A stretch of 64,000 nucleotides of DNA. It comes from SIG603 sp044432645 (GTDB lineage: Bacteria; Bacillota; Clostridia; Oscillospirales; Acutalibacteraceae). Positions 1 to 7,846 of the stretch are shown here, one piece after another; the stretch's first letter is position 1, and each line of letters begins with the position of its first letter. The stretch spans positions 21,538 through 85,537 of the forward strand of contig JAWXUM010000005.1 in NCBI GenBank assembly GCA_044432645.1. The letters are read 5' to 3'. Both the position numbers and the translations under genes were made by a program. Below the pieces are notes generated by a model. The model saw only the letters and a list, made by a program, of their open reading frames with translations, was not told the origin of the DNA and did not search any database.

Positions 1-61
1 CAACATTTTTCAGTGCCGTTTCACGAAGTTTTTTCAGCCTTTTTTGTACGTTAATTCTCAA
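1..61 (-). CDS. Partial small basic protein, start only
   Basis: A TTG start at 61-59 follows a strong GGAGG with six bases between. Twenty codons stay open to the window edge. The visible N-terminus (RINVQKRLKKLRE...) is very basic and looks helical. It begins inside the end of the 54-codon gene upstream and overlaps its stop, which suggests translational coupling. I do not recognise the family, and the rest lies outside the window. It could be a spurious short frame, but the ribosome binding site is good. Confidence 0.3.
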   Translation of the reverse strand, partial: MRINVQKRLKKLRETALKNV

Positions 62-215
62 TATTTTCCTCCGTTTCCAATAACTTAGCATACTGCCGTT
101 TTAAAAGTGAAAGCTTCATGTCAAGTAAACTGTCACGCTTAGTTGTCAATAAGTTTTCACGAATTTTTTTAGCAATTTTAGCTCTTTTATGCCTTAAACT
201 GATTTCGCTGTACAT
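51..215 (-). CDS. Hypothetical 54-residue basic protein
   Basis: An ATG at 215-213 is preceded by AAAGGTGGTGG about four bases upstream. The product is 54 residues, lysine/arginine rich (MYSEISLRHKRAKIAKK...) and predicted mostly helical, with no signal peptide, membrane segment or cysteine. Its last codons contain the GGAGG for the next frame, so the two are probably translated together. I do not recognise a family and assign no function. Existence rests on the ribosome binding site and the coupled arrangement only. Confidence 0.45.
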   Translation of the reverse strand: MYSEISLRHKRAKIAKKIRENLLTTKRDSLLDMKLSLLKRQYAKLLETEENIEN

Positions 216-235
216 TTTTCCACCACCTTTGCAAC

Positions 236-263
236 AAAAAAAGCCAAAGGCAATAAGCCCTTG
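236..263 (-). terminator. Rho-independent terminator after DUF896 gene
   Basis: On the minus strand CAAGGGC (263-257) pairs with GCCTTTG (251-245) around a five-base loop, with one G-U pair. It is followed by GGC and a run of seven T. It lies downstream of the DUF896 gene and upstream of the 54-residue gene, so it probably ends the DUF896 transcript. Confidence 0.55.
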
Positions 264-358
264 ACTTTTTCATGTTTTTCTATTGTATATATTAACACAG
301 GTGTATACTGACATTCAATGACATGTTTTAAAAATCAAATAATTTTATTAAAAACAAA

Positions 359-526
359 TTAGTCCTTTATTTCAACATTATCAAGTTGTGCTTTTAAATT
401 TTTTCTAAAAAGTTTTATGTACTCTTTTCTTAAAACATCTTGTTCTTTCTTTTCATCTTCTGTTAAACCAACTGTTTTTGATTTTTTTGAAAGTTCATTT
501 ATTCTTTTAATTTTATCGTCTAACAT
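359..526 (-). CDS. DUF896 (YnzC/UPF0291) family protein
   Basis: A 55-residue cytosolic protein. The sequence runs MLDDKIKRINELSKKSK, then VGLTEDEKKEQDVLRKEYI and ends near LKAQLDNVEIKD. This matches the DUF896 pattern of a helical hairpin with the 'GLTEEEKxEQxxLRxEY' core. A GGAGAAG ribosome binding site lies just upstream of the ATG. B. subtilis YnzC and YneA-operon relatives are small two-helix proteins of unclear role, with some linked to the SOS response. Nothing here shows function. It follows the DUF4358 lipoprotein gene on the same strand, with a repeat remnant between them, and a terminator lies downstream. Confidence 0.85.
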   Translation of the reverse strand: MLDDKIKRINELSKKSKTVGLTEDEKKEQDVLRKEYIKLFRKNLKAQLDNVEIKD

Positions 527-576
527 ATTCTTCTCCAATATTTACAAATTTCTAAAAGCAGGAGCGAGCCGTGGTA

Positions 577-611
577 GCAATGTCACAAACTTAGTTAGTT
601 CGTGACATTGC
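577..611. repeat. TIR-only remnant of MITE-A family
   Basis: A 35-bp near-perfect inverted repeat. GCAATGTCACAAACTTA is followed directly by GTTAGTTCGTGACATTGC, one mismatch in 14 bp. Both arms match the terminal inverted repeats of the 209-bp element at 48559-48767 and 63629-63837, with the whole interior missing. No T-run follows on either strand, so it is not a typical terminator. It sits between the lipoprotein and DUF896 genes. Confidence 0.7.
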
Positions 612-671
612 CTGTAATCGCCCACATTTTATTTAAACTAATTATAATACAAACTGCTTACTTTTTCAATC

Positions 672-1283
672 TTATTCAAAAAATTCTTTTATAGCGTCCA
701 AACCTTTTTGAGTTTCCTCTTTAAATCTTTCGGCTAAATCTGTGTCATCTTCAAAAGTATTAGCACCTAAAATCATAAAGAAAACATAATCACCATTTGT
801 GTAAACTTCACCGGCATTAATTTTATCCATATTAGCCTCATAAAGAGTATTTTCGCTAAGTGAAGTTTTATAGCTCTCTAAAGCCTTTTCAACTTCCTCA
901 GTTTTGCCGTCTTTAGCCTTAACAACCACGAATATATCTGGGTTTTCCTCTAAAGTGGAACCCTCTACCCAAATTTCATCATAAAACTCACTGCTTATAC
1001 CAAGTTTTTCTTCTATTTCAGTTTCGTCCATCTCTTTGTCAGGGATATAATCATCGCCATATACATCTTTTATTGCGCTTTTATAGGTGTCGATAGTATT
1101 TGTGTTCATAGTGTCATCTTCCATATCTTGAACATCATCTTCTATATCCTCTTCTACTTTTGGAATTTCTGTAGCTTCAGGTGTAGGTGTAACTTCTACT
1201 TCTTCTTCACGTTCGAATAAAGAACATGCTGTAAAAGAAGTTGAAATTAAAGCACATGCTAACAATATTGCAAGTTTTTTCAT
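672..1283 (-). CDS. DUF4358 lipoprotein
   Basis: A 203-residue exported protein. A Lys-containing signal peptide (MKKLAILLACALISTSFTAC) ends in the lipobox FTAC, so Cys20 is probably lipidated and the protein anchored outside the membrane. A Glu/Asp/Thr/Pro-rich linker covers about residues 24-60. The C-terminal part (about 62-203) has the DUF4358 pattern, including 'VVVKAKDGKTEEVEKALESY' and 'YVFFMILG'. The family is common in Clostridia and its function is unknown. The start is supported by AAAGGAG upstream. It is the first of three minus-strand small genes. Confidence 0.8.
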   Translation of the reverse strand: MKKLAILLACALISTSFTACSLFEREEEVEVTPTPEATEIPKVEEDIEDDVQDMEDDTMNTNTIDTYKSAIKDVYGDDYIPDKEMDETEIEEKLGISSEFYDEIWVEGSTLEENPDIFVVVKAKDGKTEEVEKALESYKTSLSENTLYEANMDKINAGEVYTNGDYVFFMILGANTFEDDTDLAERFKEETQKGLDAIKEFFE

Positions 1284-1399
1284 AAAAAAACTCCTTTCTA
1301 AAAATAATTAGAACTTTTTCAGTTACAGGCTTATCTTTCCCTTTAAAAACTTTTTTCATTCAAAAAACTTTAATTTTTTATTATATTTTAATAAAAACC

Positions 1400-1428
1400 T
1401 TGACACTTAGCACAATAATCTTTACAAT
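1400..1428 (+). promoter_or_regulatory. Sigma-A-type promoter for xpaC-like operon
   Basis: TTGACA at 1400-1405 and TACAAT at 1423-1428 with a 17-bp spacer. It points at the TTG start at 1460 and the three genes behind it. It also shows that upstream in-frame codons before 1435 are not translated. Confidence 0.8.
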
Positions 1429-1459
1429 TAAATTATATATATTCTTACGAGGTGAAACT

Positions 1460-2710
1460 TTGAAAAAATTTTTAGATAAAATTTACAACTTATCAGTTTT
1501 CACTAAACTTGATAACGTTATTGAAAATATGTCGCCAGTCATGCTTATGTCGCCTCCGGGTGGTGGGCGTGGTGGTGGCTTTGGTGGACGTCCACCAATG
1601 GGCAGACCTCCTATGCGTGGTAGACCTCCTATGGGTGGATTTGGTGGTTTGGGTGGATTTGGAAGAAGAGTTGTAATCCCCCCTGTTATTCCAATCCCTA
1701 TCCCAGTTGGCAGAACAAATACTGGTAATCAAACAGGGTACAATGAGGTTAAAACTCCTGAAGAACTAGAGAAATTAAAACAACAAAACAAAAAAGCTCC
1801 AACCCCGCCACCAGCGCCACAAAAAAATCAGTATATGCTTATTAGAATTTTTGCTTGCGTGGCAGTGGCTTTGCTCAGCGACGCCATTATGCCTTTTAGC
1901 GTACTGTTACCATTTTTAAAAATTGGTACAACTGCCATGGCTACAACCCTTGCAGCATATATAGGCTCATGGATAATAAACGGGCTTAAAATTCCAACAA
2001 AAATGAAAACTTTACGCTATATATTTATAGGAACAGCTGCTTTAAATTTCATTGATTTAATCGCTTCAAGCAATATAGTAACTAGTGTTATTGTAGGTGC
2101 TATAGGAATAGCTGGCTACTATTTAATAGTGTTAGCCGAAAAACTTTTAACCAAAATCAAGAAAAACCAACAAGAAAAACCATTTAAAGTAAAAAAAGAA
2201 AAAGCTCCAAAAGCTGAAAAAGTTCCTAAACCTAAACCTGAAAAAGAAGAAAAAGCCAAAAAATCAAACACTGGAAATTCTGAACTTGATGTAATTATCG
2301 ACCAAGGCAATGAATATATTGCAAAGCTAAAAAAAGCCGACATTGCTATAGAGCATAACGGAATTTCACTTTCCATTAGAAGAATGGAAAGAGCTTGTCA
2401 AAGTATTTTTGAGTATATAGAAGACAAACCTGAAAAAATTTCACAAATTAAAAAGTTCTTAAATTATTATTTGCCTACAACCCTTAAATTACTAGACAGC
2501 TACGAAAAAATGGACAGGCAAAGTTACAAAGGCGAAAATATAAACTCCACAATGTTCGAAATCGAAGGTATGATGAACACAATTGCTCAAGCTTTCGAAA
2601 AACAACTTGACTCCCTATTTAGCCAAGAAGCTATGGATATTCAAGCCGACATAAGCGTTTTCGATTCTATCTTAAAACAAGAAGGTCTAACAGATGACGA
2701 TAAAAATTAA
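1460..2710 (+). CDS. XpaC-like membrane protein with Gly/Arg-rich N-terminus
   Basis: About 416 residues from a TTG start with GAGGTG just upstream. An upstream in-frame start would precede the transcription start. Layout: residues 1-25 amphipathic. About 30-80 is low complexity, rich in Gly, Arg, Pro and Met, with repeated PPMGRP/RGRPP and GGFGG units. About 125-210 has hydrophobic segments, probably three or four membrane helices. A Lys-rich linker (KEKAPKAEKVPKPKPEKEEK) follows, then a helical C-terminal domain resembling the XpaC family (5-bromo-4-chloroindolyl phosphate hydrolysis protein). XpaC genes are often beside telA, as here, with a 20-base gap to the start of the next gene. The enzymatic name is historical and true function is unknown. 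The RGG-like tail is unusual for the family. Confidence 0.65.
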   Translation: MKKFLDKIYNLSVFTKLDNVIENMSPVMLMSPPGGGRGGGFGGRPPMGRPPMRGRPPMGGFGGLGGFGRRVVIPPVIPIPIPVGRTNTGNQTGYNEVKTPEELEKLKQQNKKAPTPPPAPQKNQYMLIRIFACVAVALLSDAIMPFSVLLPFLKIGTTAMATTLAAYIGSWIINGLKIPTKMKTLRYIFIGTAALNFIDLIASSNIVTSVIVGAIGIAGYYLIVLAEKLLTKIKKNQQEKPFKVKKEKAPKAEKVPKPKPEKEEKAKKSNTGNSELDVIIDQGNEYIAKLKKADIAIEHNGISLSIRRMERACQSIFEYIEDKPEKISQIKKFLNYYLPTTLKLLDSYEKMDRQSYKGENINSTMFEIEGMMNTIAQAFEKQLDSLFSQEAMDIQADISVFDSILKQEGLTDDDKN

Positions 2711-2730
2711 TTAAAAGGATGGTAAAAACA

Positions 2731-3846
2731 ATGAGCGAAATCAAACTTACACTTGACCAAGAGGCACCAAGCCTAACTTTGGACCCAAATTTAGTAGAAA
2801 CACAAAAAAAAGTTGAACAAGAAAATCCATTAACACTGGAAGAGCAAAAAGTAGTAGATGAATTTGCAACAAAAATCGACATTCAAAACAGCGCAATGAT
2901 TTTACAATACGGTGCTGCTGCACAAAAGAAAATCGCAAACTTCTCTGACTCTGCACTTGAAAATGTTAAAACAAAAGAACTAGGCGAAGTTGGACAAGAT
3001 ATTGTAAGCCTAGTAACTGAACTTAAAGAATTCGAAATTGACGAAGACGAAAAAGGTGGTTTTTTTGGTTTCTTCAAAAAACAAGCTAACAAAATCGAAA
3101 ATTTAAAAGCAAAATACGCAGACGCAGAAATTAACGTAAACAAAATTGTTGAAGTTTTAGAAGGTCACCAAGTACAGCTAATGAAAGACATAGTTTTACT
3201 TGATAAATTATACGAAATGAATTTAAGCTATCACAAAGAGCTTACAATGTACATTCTAGCTGGTAAAAAGAAATTAGAGCAAGAACGTGCCACAACTTTA
3301 GTAGAGCTAAAAGCAAAAGCTACTAGAACAGGTACTGCTGAAGATGCACAAGCAGCTAACGACTTCTCACAACTATGCGACGGATTTGAGAAAAAAATCC
3401 ACGACCTCGAGCTTACTAGAATGGTGTCAATTCAAATGTCACCACAAATTCGTATGGTTCAAAACAACGACAGAATTATGGCAGAAAAAATTCAATCAAC
3501 TATCGTAAACACTATTCCACTTTGGAAAAGCCAAATGGTTTTATCCATGGGAGTTGCTCATTCACAAGAGGCGCTTAACGCTCAAACTGCTGTAACAGAC
3601 ATGACAAACGAGCTTCTAAAGAAAAACGCTGAAACTCTAAAAATGAATACAATCGAAACAGCAAAAGCTTCTGAACGTGGAATTATTGATATGGAAACAC
3701 TAAAATCAACAAACCAAAACCTAATCTCAACTTTAGACGAAGTTATGAAAATTCAAGAAGACGGCAAAGCAAAACGCCGTATTGCCGAACAAGAACTAGT
3801 AAAAATCGAGGAAGAATTAAAAACAAAATTATTAGAAATTAAATAA
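2731..3846 (+). CDS. TelA-family toxic anion resistance protein
   Basis: About 371 residues, cytosolic, highly charged and helical (long coiled-coil stretches over most of the length). It matches the TelA/KlaA family (PF05816): an N-terminal region with 'LTLEEQKVVDEFATKIDI', a centre with 'GFFGFFKKQANKIENLKAKYADAEINV', and 'SPQIRMVQNNDRIMAEKIQSTIVNTIPLWKSQM'. Relatives (B. subtilis YaaN, YceH) are tied to tellurite and cell-envelope stress by genetics, with unclear mechanism. I chose ATG 2731 because AAAAGGA ends about 12 bases before it, and the ATG at 2719 overlaps that site. It sits in an operon with the XpaC-like and TPM genes. Confidence 0.85.
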   Translation: MSEIKLTLDQEAPSLTLDPNLVETQKKVEQENPLTLEEQKVVDEFATKIDIQNSAMILQYGAAAQKKIANFSDSALENVKTKELGEVGQDIVSLVTELKEFEIDEDEKGGFFGFFKKQANKIENLKAKYADAEINVNKIVEVLEGHQVQLMKDIVLLDKLYEMNLSYHKELTMYILAGKKKLEQERATTLVELKAKATRTGTAEDAQAANDFSQLCDGFEKKIHDLELTRMVSIQMSPQIRMVQNNDRIMAEKIQSTIVNTIPLWKSQMVLSMGVAHSQEALNAQTAVTDMTNELLKKNAETLKMNTIETAKASERGIIDMETLKSTNQNLISTLDEVMKIQEDGKAKRRIAEQELVKIEEELKTKLLEIK

Positions 3847-3857
3847 GGAGGTAAATT

Positions 3858-4637
3858 ATGAAGCTAATCTCTAAAAAACTTTTCAGTATTTTAGTAGCTA
3901 TAACTTTAATTTGCTCTATCCCTTTCGCTATTTTTGCCACAGAAAGTGACAGTCTGCCAAGCAAACCCGACAACTACTATGTTTATGACATGGCAGAAGT
4001 TATCAATGATGAAATCGCCGAAGAAATTACACTTGCTAACACTGACAACCTAGCAGAATACGGAGAAATCGTTATAGTCACTGTAAAAAGTGTCGATGAC
4101 ACCACCCTTTCAGACTACGCTACCGAACTTTTCTCATATTGGGATATTGGTGGTGACGACGACAAAGGTGCTCTACTTGTACTTGATATAGAGGGTGAAA
4201 ATTACCGAAGTGTTGTAGGTTCTGGATTTAACACATACCTAAGCGAAACTCAACTTAAGGATATATTAGACGGTCAAGTTGAATATTATTTTGCAATGGA
4301 AGATTATAATTCAGCTGCTCAAATATTTGTAACAGCTATTACTGACAAAATTGTCCCTACAAGCACTACAGACGAAAGTGAAGAAAGCGCCGACACTAGC
4401 GATGAAAGCATAGATGAAAACACAGAAGAAGAAACTGACCAAGAAACAGAAGTTTTAACCGAAGATACCACCGACGAAACAGACGGAAACAAGGCTTTAT
4501 CTGTCGTATTTTCAATCTTTAAAGCATTACTTGTTATCGTTTTAATATTATTAATAATCGTTATTGGATTTTTAGTTTTAGTGAATTTAAGGTCACAAAA
4601 ACGCAGAAAATCAAGACGTAAAAACAGAAAGAATTAA
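3858..4637 (+). CDS. TPM-domain membrane protein (YgcG-like)
   Basis: 259 residues. An N-terminal signal peptide or anchor (residues 1-28) is followed by a TPM domain at about 40-165 (YVYDMAEVINDE, 'DDKGALLVLDIEGENYRSVVGSG'). An acidic, Thr/Glu-rich linker (about 168-212) leads to a single C-terminal membrane helix (about 218-243) and a basic Arg/Lys tail facing the cytosol. TPM domains bind divalent metals in some structures and occur in photosystem repair and YgcG proteins. Here the extracellular domain would be tethered by the C-terminal helix. AAGGAGG precedes the ATG. The 11-base gap after telA supports co-transcription. Confidence 0.8.
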   Translation: MKLISKKLFSILVAITLICSIPFAIFATESDSLPSKPDNYYVYDMAEVINDEIAEEITLANTDNLAEYGEIVIVTVKSVDDTTLSDYATELFSYWDIGGDDDKGALLVLDIEGENYRSVVGSGFNTYLSETQLKDILDGQVEYYFAMEDYNSAAQIFVTAITDKIVPTSTTDESEESADTSDESIDENTEEETDQETEVLTEDTTDETDGNKALSVVFSIFKALLVIVLILLIIVIGFLVLVNLRSQKRRKSRRKNRKN

Positions 4638-4648
4638 AAGGTGAATTT

Positions 4649-5617
4649 ATGAGTATTAACATTGCAATTTTAGGTCCAGGAAACATAGCAAGGCGTTTTG
4701 CAGACGCTGTTGTTAATTGCACAGGCATAAAACTTTTAGGCGTAGCTTCAAGAGATTTAGAAAAAGCAACAGAATTTGCTAATAAATATGGTATAGAAAA
4801 AGCCTACGGTAGTTACCAAGAAGTTTTCGATGACAAAACTATCGACGCTGTTTATATTTCAACACTACACAGCGTTCACTATGAGCAAATTATGGCTTCA
4901 CTAAACGCTGGCAAACATGTTTTATGCGAAAAGCCAAGTTTATTAACTGTAAAAGAAGCTGATGCTGTAATCGCTTTGGCAAAAGAAAAAAATCTTTTAT
5001 TTATGGAAGCTATGTGGACACGCCTTTTACCTCCTGTTTTAAAAGCACAAAAATGGATTGCAGACGGCGAAATTGGTGATTTAAAACTAATCAATGTAGC
5101 TTTTGGTTTCCCAGCAAAAGAAGACCCAAATTCAAGACTTTTCTCACCAGAAAAAGCTGGTGGTGCATTATATGATGTAGGTGTATACACATTTGCTTTT
5201 GCAACTTTCATGGCAAATTCACCTATTAAAGAATATAAAACTATGGTTACAAAAGCTTTCACAGGAGTTGACGAAAGCAACACTGCAATGATAAAATTTG
5301 AAAACAAAGCAATAGCAAATATTTGTTCAAGTGTTCGTGCCAATTTAAACGACACTGCATACATTTACGGTACAGATGGTCAAATTATTGTTGACAGATT
5401 TTGGTGCAGTACAAAAGTTACACTTAAAAAACGTGGCTTAGAAGACGAAGTTTTCGAAAGTGATTATACTGACACTTATATAGGTTTCAAATATGAAATT
5501 CAACATTTCGCAGATTTAGTAAACGCTGGTATAACAGAAAGCCCTATAGTAACTTATGATTATGTTAAAGATTGCGTTAAATTCTTCGAAGACTCTTTAG
5601 CAGAAATTAAAAATTAA
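4649..5617 (+). CDS. Gfo/Idh/MocA family oxidoreductase
   Basis: 322 residues, cytosolic NAD(P)-dependent dehydrogenase family. An N-terminal Rossmann fold begins with 'IAILGPGNIARRFADAV' (GxGxxA type). The conserved 'GKHVLCEKPSLL' (EKP motif, catalytic lysine) is at about residues 88-99. The C-terminal alpha/beta domain begins after 'GGALYDVGVYTFAFA', which carries the family's G-x-x-x-D-x-G segment. Substrate is probably a sugar, inositol or trans-dihydrodiol type and cannot be told from sequence. It follows the TPM gene by 11 bases with an AAAGGTG site, so it may be the last gene of that operon. Confidence 0.88.
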   Translation: MSINIAILGPGNIARRFADAVVNCTGIKLLGVASRDLEKATEFANKYGIEKAYGSYQEVFDDKTIDAVYISTLHSVHYEQIMASLNAGKHVLCEKPSLLTVKEADAVIALAKEKNLLFMEAMWTRLLPPVLKAQKWIADGEIGDLKLINVAFGFPAKEDPNSRLFSPEKAGGALYDVGVYTFAFATFMANSPIKEYKTMVTKAFTGVDESNTAMIKFENKAIANICSSVRANLNDTAYIYGTDGQIIVDRFWCSTKVTLKKRGLEDEVFESDYTDTYIGFKYEIQHFADLVNAGITESPIVTYDYVKDCVKFFEDSLAEIKN

Positions 5618-5633
5618 TTTTGTATTTAACTGT

Positions 5634-5718
5634 AGTAGAGGGGTTCCACCCCAATATCACGAACTTAAGAAAAATTATATTTATTTACGGAACGCATCGT
5701 ATGCGTTCCGTAAATAAA
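5634..5718. repeat. Compound repeat: GTAG hairpin, MITE-A half TIR and palindrome
   Basis: GTAGTAGAGGGGTTCCACCCC (5631-5651 region) resembles the target hairpin of MITE-A at 48.5 kb. It is followed by ATCACGAACTTAAG, which matches a MITE-A end. Then comes a perfect palindrome at 5680-5718, with 18-bp arms (stem core GGAACGCAT/ATGCGTTCC) and a three-base loop. It appears to be a decayed or chimeric member of the repeat families seen elsewhere. It lies after the oxidoreductase gene and could also stop transcription, but no clear T-run follows on the plus strand. Confidence 0.65.
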
Positions 5719-5803
5719 AAACAACAATCATGAATGATTTTAGTGCAAAATGTAGAAATTTTCACAAAAAGGCATTTTCAAGGTGAAAATCATGTAAAAC
5801 TCA

Positions 5804-5832
5804 TTGACAAAAAGCTAATAAAAATGTATATT
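5804..5832 (+). promoter_or_regulatory. Promoter of the pot operon
   Basis: TTGACA at 5804-5809 and TATATT at 5827-5832 with a 17-bp spacer. The expected start of transcription is near 5839, leaving a leader of about 155 bases before potA. Confidence 0.75.
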
Positions 5833-5838
5833 AATAGT

Positions 5839-5994
5839 GCTGTGTATCTAATCTCAAAAATTAGTGCCCAATACGCCACTGTAGCTGCTTATTTAGCAGT
5901 GTAACAAACCTTTTGCGGGGTAGCGTAATAGGACACTAACTACGACCGATTACTAATGATCGTGGAAATTTCCGCAAAGGGGGATGCATTATTA
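5839..5994 (+). promoter_or_regulatory. Structured potA leader, candidate riboswitch
   Basis: The leader can form a long-range helix TTAGTG (5861-5866) with CACTAA (5934-5939), an inner helix TACGC (5872-5876) with GCGTA (5923-5927), and a hairpin CACTG/CAGTG (5877-5901). Also, CCTTTTGCGGGG (5909-5920) is complementary over 12 consecutive positions, three of them G-U, to bases 5970-5981, which include the start of the potA ribosome binding site. That pairing would hide the site, and part of it competes with the inner helix region. I do not recognise a known riboswitch class. The ligand is unknown, with a polyamine or related metabolite suggested only by the genes downstream. Confidence 0.5.
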
Positions 5995-7041
5995 ATGGAA
6001 AATTCAGTTATTATATCATTACAAAACATTGCAGTATCATTTGACTCACAAACCATATTAAATGGTTTAAATCTCGACATACACGACAAAGAATTTGTAA
6101 CTTTGCTAGGGCCGTCAGGCTGTGGTAAAACTACTACTTTGCGTATAATTGGGGGTTTTATTGAGCCAGATTCAGGCAGTGTTTTTTTTAATGACAAAAA
6201 CATCACGGACTTGCCACCGTACAAAAGACCAGTCAACACGGTCTTTCAAAAATACGCCTTGTTCCCACACCTTAACGTGTATGAAAACATAGCGTTTGGC
6301 TTAAGACTTAAAAAAACCGATGATAAAACTATTAAATCAAAAGTTTTTGAAATGCTAGAACTTGTTGGCCTCAAAGGCTTTGAAAGACGTGACACAGCTA
6401 GTCTTTCAGGTGGACAACAACAACGTGTAGCAATCGCTAGGGCTTTGGTAAATCAGCCAAAAGTTCTTCTTTTAGATGAACCTTTAGGAGCACTTGACCT
6501 TAAGCTTAGAAAAGACATGCAAACCGAGCTAAAAAGAATTCAACAAAGCACAGGTATTACCTTCATTTATGTTACCCATGACCAAGAGGAAGCTTTAACC
6601 ATGAGCGACACCGTTGTAGTTATGGATGCAGGTGTAATTCAACAAATTGGAACACCTCAAGACATTTATAACGAGCCTATTAACGCTTTTGTTGCCGACT
6701 TTATCGGTGAAAGCAATATTTTCGACGGTATTATGAACAAAGACTTCGAGGTAGAATTTGCCGAAGAAACTTTCACATGTGTAGACAGAGATTTCAGAAC
6801 TCGTGAAAGAGTTCACGTAGTTGTAAGACCCGAAGATGTACAAGTAGTTACACCTTTCGAAGGCAAAATTACAGGAATTGTCGAAAGCGTAACATTCAAA
6901 GGCGTTCATTATGAAATGCACGTCAAACAAGCTGGTTACGACTGGGTAATTCACTCTACACAAGCCTCTACTCCTGGCGAAACTATCGGAATGAATATAG
7001 GCCCTGACGAAATTCACATCATGAAATATACGGAGGGCTAA
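5995..7041 (+). CDS. potA: Polyamine ABC transporter ATPase PotA
   Basis: 348 residues, cytosolic ATPase of a spermidine/putrescine-type importer. Walker A GPSGCGKTT is at about 38-46, Q-loop FQKYALFPH at about 82-90, signature LSGGQQQRVAIARAL, Walker B LLLDEPLGALD and switch THDQEEA. A C-terminal TOBE-like region (about 245-348) has 'VVRPEDVQV'. The start at 5995 is preceded by AAGGGGGA. An in-frame ATG at 5956 lies inside the structured leader without a good site. potB follows after one base. The spacer/TOBE type and neighbours support polyamine rather than other substrates, but related compounds cannot be excluded. Confidence 0.92.
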   Translation: MENSVIISLQNIAVSFDSQTILNGLNLDIHDKEFVTLLGPSGCGKTTTLRIIGGFIEPDSGSVFFNDKNITDLPPYKRPVNTVFQKYALFPHLNVYENIAFGLRLKKTDDKTIKSKVFEMLELVGLKGFERRDTASLSGGQQQRVAIARALVNQPKVLLLDEPLGALDLKLRKDMQTELKRIQQSTGITFIYVTHDQEEALTMSDTVVVMDAGVIQQIGTPQDIYNEPINAFVADFIGESNIFDGIMNKDFEVEFAEETFTCVDRDFRTRERVHVVVRPEDVQVVTPFEGKITGIVESVTFKGVHYEMHVKQAGYDWVIHSTQASTPGETIGMNIGPDEIHIMKYTEG

Positions 7042-7042
7042 A

Positions 7043-7846
7043 GTGAAAAATAAACTTGTAGCTTTTCCATATATTATATGGATGTCAGTTTTTATTGCAG
7101 TACCACTTCTTTTGGTAATTTATTACGCTTTTGTTGATAAAAGTGGTAATTTCACCTTAGAAAACATAACAAGTTTAACTCAGTATTCCACAGTTTTTGT
7201 TAGAAGTATATTACTTGCAGCTTTAGCAACAGCTATTTGTCTTGTAATCGCCTACCCTGTAAGTTGGTGGCTGTCCAGAATAAAAGCTGGCAAGCAAGGC
7301 ATTATGTTAATGCTTTTAATGATGCCTATGTGGATGAACTTTTTGCTTAGAACTTACGCTTGGATGAGTTTACTTGAAACTAACGGTCTAATAAACAAAC
7401 TATTTAGCTTAGTTGGTTTAGGCCCTTTTGAAATGATTAATACAAGTGGCGCAGTTGTGTTAGGTATGGTTTACAACTATTTACCATATATGATTTTACC
7501 ACTTTATACAGCTATGCTCAAAATTGATGACAGCGTTATCGAAGCTGCTAACGATTTAGGTGCAGGGCTTATCAAAACATTTAGCAAAGTCATGTTGCCA
7601 CTTAGCACACAAGGTATAATAACAGGTGTTACAATGGTTTTTGTACCGTCTATCTCAACATTTATCATAAGCCGAATGCTCGGTGGTGGTAGTGTTATGC
7701 TTATTGGCGACCTTATCGAACTACAATTCCTTGGCAATAGTTACAATTACAACTTAGGTAGCGCCATGAGCCTTGTACTCATGTTAATTGTTCTTCTACT
7801 CATGACCTTTATGCAAGATAGAGATGACGTGGAGGGCATACAATGA
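7043..7846 (+). CDS. potB: Polyamine ABC transporter permease PotB
   Basis: 267 residues with about six membrane helices, starting at GTG with GGAGGG five bases upstream. The cytoplasmic EAA loop is visible as 'VIEAANDLGAGLIKTFSKVMLPLS' (about residues 167-190), which docks to PotA. The N-terminus 'AFPYIIWMSVFIAVPLLLVIYYAF' is the usual first helix. It lies one base after potA and overlaps potC by four bases (ATGA), so translation is coupled. It forms the channel with PotC. Confidence 0.9.
   Translation: MKNKLVAFPYIIWMSVFIAVPLLLVIYYAFVDKSGNFTLENITSLTQYSTVFVRSILLAALATAICLVIAYPVSWWLSRIKAGKQGIMLMLLMMPMWMNFLLRTYAWMSLLETNGLINKLFSLVGLGPFEMINTSGAVVLGMVYNYLPYMILPLYTAMLKIDDSVIEAANDLGAGLIKTFSKVMLPLSTQGIITGVTMVFVPSISTFIISRMLGGGSVMLIGDLIELQFLGNSYNYNLGSAMSLVLMLIVLLLMTFMQDRDDVEGIQ

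Noticed and set aside
417..605. A 62-codon plus-strand frame at 417-605
   Set aside because: It is antisense to the DUF896 gene, whose protein is recognisable, and it ends in the MITE-A remnant.
5631..5720. Palindromes seen through the window as a possible CRISPR array
   Set aside because: The palindromes are dispersed, not evenly spaced, and no spacers or cas genes are present.
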